A DNA stretch of 57,861 bases from Entamoeba histolytica HM-1:IMSS. Its lineage: Eukaryota; Evosea; Mastigamoebida; Endamoebidae. The translations under genes and the position numbers were made by a program. The notes below the pieces were generated by a model. The model ran no database searches and was not told where the DNA came from. It was given only the letters and a program-made list of their open reading frames with translations. The stretch is taken from the NCBI RefSeq assembly GCF_000208925.1, contig NW_001914939.1:1159-59019 (forward strand). The letters run 5' to 3'. Of this stretch, positions 21,547 to 34,525 are shown piece by piece. Positions within the stretch are counted from its first letter, which is position 1, and each line of letters begins with the position of its first letter.

Positions 21547-22164
21547 TCATTTTTCCAAAGAGATAATGTTCATTATTGCTTTGTGTAATTTCTTAGTACT
21601 ACGTACTAATTTATCATATTGTTCTATAGGAACAAGTTTATATTCACCACTCTTAACCATCCTAATAATTTCTTCTTTATTAATTTTTTTATTAGTCTTT
21701 CTTGGTTTCTTTTCTTCTTTATCTTTTTTATTTTTCTTATCTTTTTTATTTTTCTTATCTTTTTTATCCTTCTTGTCTTTTTTATCCTTCTTGTCTTTCT
21801 TATTTTTCTTGTCTTTCTTTTCTTTTTTATCTTTTTTATCTTTTTTATCCTTCTTGTCTTTCTTTTCTTTTTTATCTTTTTTCATTTTCGGTTTCTTTTC
21901 TTCAGAAGAACTGTCTGATGACTTATGCTTTTTATCATCACTACCTTCTATGTCCATATCATCAACTGGTTGTTGTTTTTCATGAAGACAAGTGGAGGCT
22001 TCTTCGTTGTTGGTATGTTCAGTAGATAGTTCTTCTGCATTAGCATTCTCAAATCCCTCAAAGAGATCGTTGATTTCATGAATACCTTCTGGTGAAGGAG
22101 AGGTTGAATTGACATTAATTTCTTGAATGAGAACCTCATCATCTTTCTTTGGTGTTTCAGTCAT
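21547..22164 (-). CDS. Lys/Asp repeat hypothetical protein
   Basis: A 205-residue protein in three parts: an acidic N-terminal half (1-90) with serine clusters (KSSDSSSEEKK), a long KKDKKDKKEKK low-complexity tract (about 92-155), and a more normal C-terminal 45 residues (INKEEIIRMVKSGEYKLVP onward) that look foldable. No family is recognised. Such Lys-rich tracts are common in nucleolar and nucleic-acid-binding proteins, but that is only suggestive. The tract is encoded by near-tandem codon repeats (plus strand TTTTTATC/TTCTTGTC words, 21720-21890), so its length may vary between strains. Confidence 0.7.
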   Translation of the reverse strand: MTETPKKDDEVLIQEINVNSTSPSPEGIHEINDLFEGFENANAEELSTEHTNNEEASTCLHEKQQPVDDMDIEGSDDKKHKSSDSSSEEKKPKMKKDKKEKKDKKDKKDKKDKKEKKDKKNKKDKKDKKDKKDKKDKKNKKDKKNKKDKEEKKPRKTNKKINKEEIIRMVKSGEYKLVPIEQYDKLVRSTKKLHKAIMNIISLEK

Positions 22165-22534
22165 TGTAATACAGATCTGATATACAAAATTCCTTTCTCT
22201 TTTAAAGGTTTTTCTCTCTTAAATTAGACCAATTTCAAAGTATTTGTCATCTTACCCTTTTTTATCCCTAAATTATAATTATTTTGATTAAGTTTTTTTT
22301 TAATTCATTTAGTTTTTTATGATTTAGTTTCGTTTTTTTTTCACCTCAATTGGGAGTGTTTTTCTCTAAGATAGTATTTTAAGTTTGTTAAAATAATTTA
22401 CATAAACATAACTCTTTATTCCATTATAAATCCGTAAAATTTTTATTTTTTAATTACTATTATAAAAAGATTGAATAAATTTAAAAATATATTTTCTATA
22501 TGAAAAGAACAAAAACGAATAACACACAAAGACA
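22165..22534. other. Intergenic spacer
   Basis: A 370-bp A/T-rich spacer between two minus-strand genes. It must hold the promoter of the Lys/Asp-rich gene and the 3' end signals of the giant gene. It contains T-runs and an ATTGGGAGTG word but no gene and no clear structured element. Confidence 0.4.
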
Positions 22535-25500
22535 TTATTTAGAATGAGAAATGGTTTCAGTAGAATCCATGAAAGATTCAATCTCTAAACAAATCAATGG
22601 TATATCGTCTGGTGTTGTAAAGTTATGAGAAATCATTAATACCCAACAAATAATACGATTTAATAATGTTATTGCTTCAATTCTTCGAATACATTCATCA
22701 ATTTTGATTGGATCATTTTCAACATGATTTAATTCTTCATATGTAATAGTGATATATTTATTTGATTCAATAAATTTATGAATTACATTAAATGTTTCTT
22801 TTACATTTCCTTTTTGAATTGCATTAACTATTTTTTCAATTGATTTTGATACTTTAAAATTACTTCTAAATTTCGGAAGATTGATTGGATTAAATGATGA
22901 TGGAAATTCTTTAATATTTCTTTTTGCTCTTAATTTTTTAAGTTTATACAACATAACACTATTTTCTATTATTTTATTAATTGTATTTATAACTCTTTGT
23001 GACCTTCTTGTATGGTTATCAGTTACAGGAAAAGTTTGTAAGAAAGTAATTAATGCAATTGCCATTATTAAAGATTCAGATAAACGTTCTTCTACTAGTT
23101 TGATATTAACGTCATGTTCAAGTAAAAATTCAGATAAAAACATTGCTGAATGAAGTATAAGTTTTGTTGTGAAAAGTGATGATAAAACAAATGATTGTTT
23201 TAAGTCAGAATTTGAAGCAATTTCTTGAAGAATAGAAAGTAATTCATCAGCATTATTACTTAATTCAATATGGTTTGTTGTAATACTTGATAATAATGGA
23301 CAAATAACAAGAATAAGTTCTTTAGTTATAATAATAAAGTCTTTATTAATAAATGGGTGTTTATTTAATGCATTCATTGTATCATTAATTTGTTTTAATA
23401 CATCAATAACTTCTTTTTTACTATTTTTGATAAAATCAACATCACTTAAAACTTCTAATAAGAATTGAATCTTAGCTAAAGTTAATTGAATTGCCATATT
23501 ACTTTCAATAACATCATTATATCCTCTCCATGAAAAACATACATAAATAGTTAAAGATAATATTCCAATCATTTCATTTCCAATATCATTCATAACAATT
23601 GGATTTTGTGATACTTGTGAATAAATTAACTGAACTAAATTTCTAACTTTTTCTCCTCTTTTTTCATTAACTAATTGACTTCCTTTCATATCTTTAAAAG
23701 CATATCTATAATATTTTTGAATAATACTTAACATTTCTTCAGTTGGACAACTTTGAATTAAAATTGATATTAAAATTGATACGTTATTTTGTATTGCTTT
23801 TAATGGAACTGCATCTATCATTAATGAAGATGAAACATCAGTAATTCTTCTATGAATTTGATTAACACCTACTGATAATAATACTTTTTGTAATTCTCTA
23901 ACATATCTTACTGGTAATTCTGTTTTTCTTTTTGGATTTTCTGAAAGAATATCATAAACTGCTCTACTAATTTCATTTCCTACTGTTTCTAGAATTATAC
24001 CAACTGCTGTTGGATGGAGAGAAATATGAGCATCTCCAGATACAGCATTTTTAATACTAATAATTTTATGATATAAATATCCAACAATATTAATATTAAA
24101 TGAAAGTCCTAATAGTAATTGTCTTAATACAGTTAGTGATGTGTTTTTCAGATTTTTAATTGTTTCTTCATTGACTGGATCAACAACATCTTTTAATAAA
24201 CTGCTAATTGACCCTCTAACTTGATTTGGTATTCCTTTTAATTGCATACCACTAAATCCATAATATTTAACAAGACATAATTTTGCTGATTGTGCAACCC
24301 ATACTATTGGTAAACATAATGAATATACATTTCCTAATAATTCTAAAAGTTCATCAATTTGGGTTTGTGTGTCAGGAGTTGTTTTAATTAATGTAATAAC
24401 ATTAAGAATAAGTTGAACAAAATATCCTCCAAATCTAAGATGAGACTGGCAGAATGTACTAAATGAATTTTTAAATTTAGTTAATAAACGAATTGGATTT
24501 TGAGCTGGTTTTTTAAATGAAGGTAGAGATGTGTCTGGATTATTTGATGAAATAGGTTTAATTATTCTTTTATTAAGACATGGTTGTAATGGATCAGAAA
24601 ATGACCTTTCTCTATTTTTTTCAATGAATCTACTTGGAGTTAAAGATTCTCTATCTTCAATTGATATTTCACATAATAAATCATATAAATCAGATAAATG
24701 AATATGAGTTGAAACAGTGTCATCAAAAATAGAATAGAATGAATTAACTAATAAATACATTCTTGGGAATAATCTAAAATATCGATGAAGATCATTAAAA
24801 TACTTTTTACTTTTATCTACACTTTCATTCTTCAATGATTTAATTGTTTTATCAACTAAATCATTAACAAGTGTTGTTTGAACATCAAATAATCTAAAAA
24901 TTGTAGAAAGAGATTCTGAAAGATTTTTTAAATATTTTTTAATTCCAAATAATGCAGTTTGATCAAGATTTTCTGGAGATGATTGTATTAATGCAAAACA
25001 TGAATGAAAAGGTACTAATGGATTAGAAATATTTCCAAGATTATTTTTTGATAAATAATTAACAAATTGATTTGACTCTGAAATAAGGGGAAGAAGTTGT
25101 TTCATCCCATTAATTAATTCATCTTTAGTTTGATAAGTTAATAAATCATCTAATGCAAAAACAATTCTTAAAAATATAGGATGAAGAACTTCAACAAATT
25201 TATTATCTAATGGTTTAAAATCATCTGCTCTCAATTTTCTTTTAGAAACTTGTGAACGAATAAGTTGAATTGGTTGATTAAATGCTGTGTCATAATCAAT
25301 ATTTTGAATAACACATATTAATTGAACCCAACCAATAAATCTTTCAAAATACCTTTCACTTCGTTGTAAAACTAACCAAAATGTTTTTGTATGTTGGTCT
25401 CTAAATGAAAGTAATAAAATTTTACCTAAAACAGCTCGTAATTGATAATATGCAATCATTAAATGATAAACTGGACCAATAACACAGTGAAGTAAAGTAT

Positions 25501-28500
25501 GTGTATAATTTATCATAGAATGATTGTCATTAATTTGAATAGCCTGAGTAAATGATTTAATAATATCTCTTGTTATAAAATTTGATGGAGAATCATTAAA
25601 TCCAACATATGAACTACATGAATTACAAAAATCATCAAAATTCTTACCTTCTTGTTGAATTAATAAAACCCCTTTTCTACAAATTAGAACTCTATCATCT
25701 GCAATATTTAATACCATTTGAATAACAGACGTTATATCAATTTCTTCACTTGTTTGATTAAATAATTTTAAATTTCTTTCACTTAAATAATATAATTTTT
25801 GTATTATATCTACAACATCCATAAAAGTACTTCCTTGTTCATAATAACCTCTAACAATACATTCTCCTAAAAGTTTATTAATTTTAGTGTTAATTGATCC
25901 ATTTCCTTTTTCAAAATCTGTGATACTATGATAAAAATCAATCCAATCATATGTTGTATATTCTATGTCTCTTATTGTCTCATCAATTCTCCCATTTAAT
26001 TTATCTGTTTCTGAAGATAATTTAATTAAATCAAAATGTTCTTGTTCTGTAATATCCATTACTGATGCATATGCCATTAATAAGAATATAATACTTCCTT
26101 TATCAATTATCTTTAATTGTTTTTGACATAATAAATAATCATGAAGAGAATAAGTTGCATAAGAAGGTGATGGAGAAAATTGCAGTTGGTTCCAATAAGC
26201 AAATAATTCAATCATCCATCTTAATCTACCACTTAAATTTGTTGGTTCAATTTTTGTAACACCTTTAAAATATTCATTCATAAAAAAAGATGTATTTGAA
26301 ACAGAGTCTTGTGTTAAAGATGCACTTCTTGTTGATAATGTCATATATCTCATTATTCTTAAATAGTCATAAATACAATCTTCTATTTCTTTATAATCAG
26401 ATAATGTGCATTGACCTAATGCTTGAATATAAATAATTCTTTTATACATAATGTTTAATAATCTAAATTGTGTTAAAGCTAAACGTTTTAATGTTCCATA
26501 TGTTTGTAAAATATTTACAATCCATTGAATAAAATAAGGTGCACTTTTTCTTGTTAATTTACCAAAATGTGATAATAATTCTCTTTGTTTATCAAATAAT
26601 TCCATAAGTTGAGGATCTCCTGAATTTCCTAAACATCTATCAATAGCAAGCATAAAATTTTGTCTATTAGAAGAAGATAATTGTTCTTCAATTATTGCTC
26701 TATTAATTTGGTCTTCAGTAATTTTTAAAAAACTTTCAATAGGAGCAAATTCTTGAAGAATAGAATCTTTATTTTTATACCATTCTTGAGCTGTGCCAAA
26801 AATGTTTTGTTTGTCATGTTGTTGAAAATAATAAATTGTATTGATAATATTATTTATAACATTAATAGGTTCATTCCAATTATTAAGATAATTATTAATT
26901 GAAAGAGTTAATTCTGTTATAATAGTATTAGACGTATTTTCCCTTTCAAATGATTCTAAAATTTTTTGAAGAAGTTTAGAAACAGTAATAAATAATTCAA
27001 ATTCTTTAATCATAGCACATTGTTGTCCACAAGTTAATGTTCTTTTAATAAATGTTTGAATAACAGAAGCAATAAGAACTAAAAATTGAAAAAGTTGATA
27101 ATAAAATTCTTCAAATATTGGTTCATGAATACTTTTAAATACTTTTAATCCAAATTCTTTCCAATTTTGATTTTTATTTTGTTCCATTTGATGAAGACTA
27201 ATTTTAAATTGATTTGTATTTTCTTGTGCGTTTCTAAATACTTCAATTTGACCAATAAATCCTGTTGGTTTAAAATGAAAAATATCAAAATATTTTTTTT
27301 CTTCAGTTAACATTTTATCATTTGTCATAATCATTTCTTCTATTGTTTGAGCTTCTTTAATATTTTTTATAATTGGTGTTAATTCAATTGGAATATTATT
27401 TATTTCTGTATTTTGACTATGACAAATTTTTTTCATAATAAATATTTGTGAATATGCTTTTTGAATTGTAGTTACATTTTTATCAAATCCATGGTCTATT
27501 ACTTGTTCTATTGCAAAAAATGGATGTTCACAATTTAAAACAATACTTTGTGCTACTTTTAATATAAATGAACAAATAGATGTTTCAATATGTTTATCTT
27601 GATTTTTCTTGTCAATTGCTTTATTTAAGAGTTTAATAATTTCTGTTGTTTGATTGTGTTGAAGAAATGAAATTCCTGCAATAACTACTAAGTCATTATA
27701 AATTAAAGGAAGTTGTTCATCTAAACAATGGTCAATGTCATTTGTTTTATTTCCAAAATTAATCATTTCAATAATATGTTTTTCAATCACTTTATATTCT
27801 TGAGATAATATTTTTCCTATAGAAGGACTCATATAATCAAATAATTGTATACTACGTAATAATAATTTTAATTTATTCCAATATCTTTTAAGTGTTTTTC
27901 TAACTTTTTCTATTTGATTGTTTGAGTTTCTAAACATGGAAATTGTTTGTAATAATACATTACATGATTTATAAAATTTAATACATTCTTCTGCAAAAAC
28001 TTTAACAGATGGAATGAAAAGTTGAATTTTATTAAGAATATGTTGTTTCATTCCATTCATTAACTCTTCATTAAATTCTATTTCATTCATTTCAAGATAT
28101 GGAATTCCATCTTCTAAATTAAATTCTTTTATTTTATTGAAGAAAATTTGACAATTTTCTTTTGTAAATTGATTCATTGTCATATCATAAAGAATTCTTA
28201 AATGTTCAATTCTTCTTAATCTATTTTGATCAATTAAATCTTTTTGAAGTAAGAATTCTCTTATAGTTTTATTACAAAATACTCTATCTTCAATTCCTGT
28301 ATCATGAATTATCCTTTTAATTTGTTGAATTACCATATCAGAAGATATTATATCCTTTTTTTCAATAACTTCATAACACATTTGACGAAAAGGAAGAATA
28401 AAATTAATAATACTTGAATGATATAAATCAAATTTCCATTGCATTATATTTGTTAATTGAGGATATTCATTTAATTCTCTTCTTGTTTCAATTTCTGCTA

Positions 28501-31500
28501 AAATAGCAGCTTTAACAATATCAGATATTTTTCTAAAATAAGTTTCATATAAATTAAGTGAAAGAAGAAGAGAAGTAGGTTGATTTTTAAATTTATCAAA
28601 AAAGACAAATCCATCTACAACACTTTCACATATGTCAATAATTTTTTTATGTAAAGAATTAGATTTATAACTTAAAACACCATTAATTTTTTCAAGAATA
28701 ACTTTAGTTTGTTCAATAGTTAATTCATTACTTGAGGCATTAAGATTGTCATAAGAAAATGTTTGAAATTTATTAAGTAAATCATTACATGATTCTAATA
28801 AATTAGTAATACGTTTTGATAATAATGTATTTCCTTTATTTGATAAACAAATAGTATCATCTGTAAAAGAGAAAAAGACATTATTAATTTTTACAACTTG
28901 AGAAAATATTTTTCTAGCTTCAAGCATAATTTTTTCACATGATTGTTGATTTGATAATATTTGGTTTTCATCATTTGTTTGATTCTTTACAAAATAATAG
29001 AAAATAATAATTTGTTTATAAAAGAATAACATCTTATTTGAATAATAACTTTCAAAGTTTATTAATTTCTGAATAGCAAGAGTAAATGAAGAAAGAATTA
29101 TTGTGACTCTTTGTTGAATAATTTTTGTATCTTGAATTGATGTAACTGAAGAATAATCTTCATTTAATGTACCAATAAGATGAAGAATTTTAATAATATT
29201 TTTATTTTTAAAAGAATTTATTGATGATATTAATCTTATTATATTTAAAGCATTATCAAGAGTTTTTCTAATATGATAATTAATAAGTTGAAATTCTATT
29301 CTTGTAGAAGAAGAAGAATCTGAATTATATCTAATTGTATTAAATAATTTAAATGAATATACTACATCAATAATAATATCTTCAATATACTCTTTTTCTG
29401 TAGCTCTTTTAATAAACATTTCTTTCAATGTTTGTAAGACTTCAATTGGAATATGAAGATTATTATAAGTTGATAATACATCATTACAATATCCTTTAAA
29501 TGCAATTTCAAAACAATCAACTGTTTCTCTTGTTTGTAAAAAACAATTAACAAGACTTAATGACCTTATAAAGAATGATTTAATTTTTGTTTGTACTGAT
29601 GAACTTTTTGTTTCATATCCATCAATTAATTCATTTATTTCAAGATACATTCTACTCCAATTTACATATGGTTTTACTAAAAAAATTAAATAAACAAGAA
29701 GTTTATTATATGACTGTTTTATATAAAAGAATGTACTTTCATCCATTGCACTTAAATCAATTGTTGGAAGTGTTCTATCAAATTGTTTTGAATAAGAATA
29801 TAAAATAAGCATTATAACTGCTTTACATGAAACAGAAGGATATAATAAATTTAATGAAAATTTATCAACAAGACAAATATATTCTCTAAAAAATGAAAAC
29901 ATTCCACTAATTGCATAACAATGTTTTGTTAAATCTGTTCCTGAAACATAATTTTTTAATTCATTAGAAAGTATTGCAAAATCTTCAACTAAACGTTCTA
30001 TTGAACAATTATTTAAACATACTTCAACTATTAATCTATTCCATCTTAATAATTCTTGTGTATATGCTTCTTTTGCATTATTATCAAGTTTTCCATTTGT
30101 TTGTTTTAATAATTGAATGAGAGGTAATACCATATCTGAAAATTTATCAAACATTTGTGAAATTGATAATATAGAAGGATGAACATTTGAATTAGAATCT
30201 GATAATAAATATTCTACTATTGTTGATATTTTATTAGACTCTTCTTTAAGAAGATTAAAGTGTGTTTCTTGAGTTTGAATATTTTGAGAAAAGAAATTAA
30301 CACAAAATGAACTAACTGTATTACATAATGTAAGTATAGTAAAATTTATTCGTTGTTGAAGAGAAAAATATTTAAATGAATATTTATATGATGTTAAAAT
30401 TGTAGATGTTAATTTAAATAAATCACTTTCAAGTTTACATGCAGCATTTAAACAATCATTCATACTATTTGGGTTTTGATGATTATTATGTGTTGTAGCA
30501 ATACATGTTGCTTCTAAAAGAATATAACTACAATACAGTGGTAATTCTTCAGTAACATTTGTAATTGGTATTGAATTGGTAAGTATTGATATTGCATATG
30601 CCATACATTCTTTTAAAAATGTTGGTAATGTAAATCCTCTATAAAAAACATGTTTTTGAAACATATTACACATCATATCAAGTAAATTATGTGAATATTC
30701 CATTGCAACTTCACCAATATATTCACAACAATCAATAACTTCAGTTAAAATTGTTTCACAAATAGTAAGAAGTTGTTGAAGTATATTTTGAAATTTTTCC
30801 ATAGACTCATATTCAATTGAAAATACTTCTAATTTATCAAGTAGATTAATTAATGTTCTATCTACTGGTTTTCTTTCTCTACAACAAACAACAAATCTTT
30901 TAATAGTTTCTTTTATTGTAGAAATTGCTTGTGGTCTTTGTAGTTTTGTAAAAGAATCAAATTTTTGAGAAATTAAATGAATTGTAATAACACAATGAAC
31001 AATCTCTTCATCTCTTCCTTTCCAAATAGCTGATGAAATTAATTTTTGAATTTGATTTTGAAATTTATCGGTTAAAGTAATATATTGATCTTTGGTAATT
31101 GTTTTCTCAATTAATTGTTTTAATCCACCTAATAAATCTTTCTCTAACTTTTCAATTTCATAACTATCAAAATCCTTTGGTAAAAGAAGCATACAATATT
31201 GTTTTACAACAGAATTAATTTGAATTAATCGTTTTAATGTAATAACTATCATAGAAAAGTTATTATCATCAATACATTTTTCAATTGTAGTAAGATGATT
31301 CTTCATTCTAGTTTGTGCCCAAAGTAATATATCCATTTCATCTTGAGATAAATTATTAATAATAGCAACTCCTTCTTCAAGTTCACAAATTAATGTTGAC
31401 ATTTTTGATTTATTCCCACTTATAATACATTCACTTACTTTTTCAAGTATTTTAGTAAAGATAGAAAAATACCATTTTAATTGACTTTGTTGGAATTTAA

Positions 31501-32578
31501 TATCTACAAAATTATCTTCAATATTAATAAAATGAAATGGAAGAAAAAAATGGATTTGTTCACATAATCCCAAAAAATCTTTTGCAAATCCAACTGGTTT
31601 TCTATTTAATGGAACACAATGGTCATTTGCTATTGTAATAGTAAAATGTACAAATGCTTTAAATGCTTCACTTTGTAATTGTTGATAACTTGTTTTAAGC
31701 ATTTCCATTATTGGTGTTAATGGTGTATTAAATTTAAATTCTGGTGTAAAATGTTGATGTTGTCCAAAGAGAAATAAAATTGAATCAAAAAATGATACTA
31801 TTTGACGATATGTTGTTATTAAAGAATCAATAATTGGAGATGATTTTGTAGTATTTAATGTTTCAATTAATAATGATGGATGATAATTAAATTGACTAAG
31901 TTGTTGTTGAGTTTCAATAAACCAATCATTAATTAAATCATTTTGAAAAAGAACAAATACAGGAGATTGGTATTTCTCTTGCATTTTATTAAGTTCTTCT
32001 AATGGATTTCCAATTCCATAAAATGCTTTTGACAAAAATGCTTTAATAATACTAAATAATATAGAAAGCATAGTTCTACAAAAAATATAATTTAGAGTAT
32101 AATACAATGTAGTATGTGTAACAACTGCTCTATGAATATAAATTTGATAATTGATTAAATCACTTTGTTTTAAATTAGTTAAATCTCTAAATTCTTTTGA
32201 TAAAAGCATTTGATGTGCTTTAGTTCTAAAAGGTAATTATTTCTTTTTATGAAGTTAATAGAAATAATAACAAACTTAAAGAAGAAATTTTCAAAATTCA
32301 TTTTAGTTGAAACGTATGGATATTCTTTTTCAACAAGATGTGTAATTCCTTCAAGCCATTTAGAGAATTCTGTATTGTTTTCATTTAAAGACTTTTGTAA
32401 TTCTTTTATTGTTTTATTATCAGGCTATTCTTATTTAATTTCTATTTCTTTTTTTTATCACTTCAAATAAAAAATAAAATCAAACTTCAGTTTCATTAAT
32501 TTCTTTTGTTAAATCAATATATGTTTGTAATATTAAAAGAATAACATCTTTGATGTGGTAGGATGGATTAATGTCCAT
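22535..32578 (-). CDS. Giant ~3,310-aa all-helical protein, function unknown
   Basis: The main exon (22535-32225) alone encodes over 3,220 residues. I add two 5' exons. Exon 1 is 32486-32578 (31 codons, starting MDINPSYHIKDVI). Exon 2 is 32276-32424, separated by introns of 61 nt (GTTTGA to AATAG) and 50 nt (GTTTGT to TTTAG). All phases agree, giving 9,933 nt and 3,310 residues. The product is almost entirely predicted amphipathic helix, Leu/Ile/Asn/Lys-rich, with no signal peptide and no enzyme motif that I recognise. A loop with Ser/Pro-rich, basic character (around SNNPDTSLPSFKKPAQNPIR) splits the C-terminal quarter. The size and helical-bundle look recall large cytoskeletal rods such as talin or vinculin relatives, but no defining motif was found, so I leave it unnamed. 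Confidence 0.85.
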
Positions 32579-32675
32579 CAAAACTGATTAAACAGTTTAA
32601 TATTTATTTAATGAAATAAAAAATATAAAAATTATTATTTAAAACAAAAAAAAAGAAAAACATTTAAAAAACTGA

Positions 32676-34010
<1,335 letters not shown>

Positions 34011-34053
34011 CAAAATTTTGATTGAAAGTATTTGTGTTTTTTATTTTTTTTTT

Positions 34054-34075
34054 TATTTAAATCATTTAATGAACT
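34054..34075 (+). promoter_or_regulatory. Core promoter: TATTTAAA plus AATGAACT
   Basis: TATTTAAA at 34054-34061 and AATGAACT at 34068-34075 exactly match the two Entamoeba core elements known from the literature (TATA-like box and GAAC element). They lie 44 and 30 bp upstream of the ATG of the small secreted-protein gene. Order and spacing fit a normal Entamoeba promoter with a very short 5' leader. Confidence 0.65.
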
Positions 34076-34097
34076 TAAAATAATATAATATTAATTT

Positions 34098-34463
34098 ATG
34101 ACAATGAAAACTCTTTTTTATCTATTGATACTTCTTATTTTGTGTTGTGATGGTAAAAAGACAAATAAATATGATGAACAAACAGTAAATGATCTTGATC
34201 AAAGAAAAAAAGCATTTAAATCATTTGAAATAAATGAAAGAGATTTAAAAGATGATAAAGTATATTTTAAGAAGTTAAGAACAACAATGAAACGATATAG
34301 AAATTTAGATGATGCAAAAAGAACACTTGAACGTATTATTAATAAAAGACTTATAAATCAAATAGAACAACATCAAAAGTCAATGCCATTTATTTCAACA
34401 CCAAATCCTAAGAGTTATAAAAAAATGGTTCAAGTAAAAACAAGAGATATTTTAAATAACTAA
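34098..34463 (+). CDS. Small secreted basic protein, unknown
   Basis: A 121-residue protein. The first 18-20 residues (MTMKTLFYLLILLILCCDG) form a clear signal peptide. The mature part is highly charged, with KKLRTTMKRYRNLDDAKRT and many Lys/Arg/Glu residues, predicted helical, and with no cysteines. It has no C-terminal membrane segment or GPI signal, so it is predicted to be secreted or lumenal. Family not recognised. It is preceded by the exact promoter pair described above and sits in a plus-strand run between pontin and the SAC-domain gene. Confidence 0.7.
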   Translation: MTMKTLFYLLILLILCCDGKKTNKYDEQTVNDLDQRKKAFKSFEINERDLKDDKVYFKKLRTTMKRYRNLDDAKRTLERIINKRLINQIEQHQKSMPFISTPNPKSYKKMVQVKTRDILNN

Positions 34464-34525
34464 ATTTTTATGTTTATTTCTTTTTGTTTTTTGTTTTTAA
34501 TTTTTTCTTTTTATTTAACTTAAAA

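Noticed and set aside
21720..21890. CRISPR-like or satellite appearance of the repeated TTTTTATC/TTCTTGTC words
   Set aside because: It is the codon-level repeat of a Lys/Asp tract inside an open frame; there are no spacers of constant length.
22535..32209. Dynein heavy chain, PI3K-like kinase or ubiquitin ligase as identity of the giant gene
   Set aside because: Size suggested these, but no Walker motifs, kinase loops (HRD/DFG-like) or HECT cysteine region could be found.
34484..34525. N-terminal extension of the SAC-domain protein (Phe-rich)
   Set aside because: It begins with TTG, lies in the T-rich promoter region of the gene, and the first ATG at 34526 suits the family.
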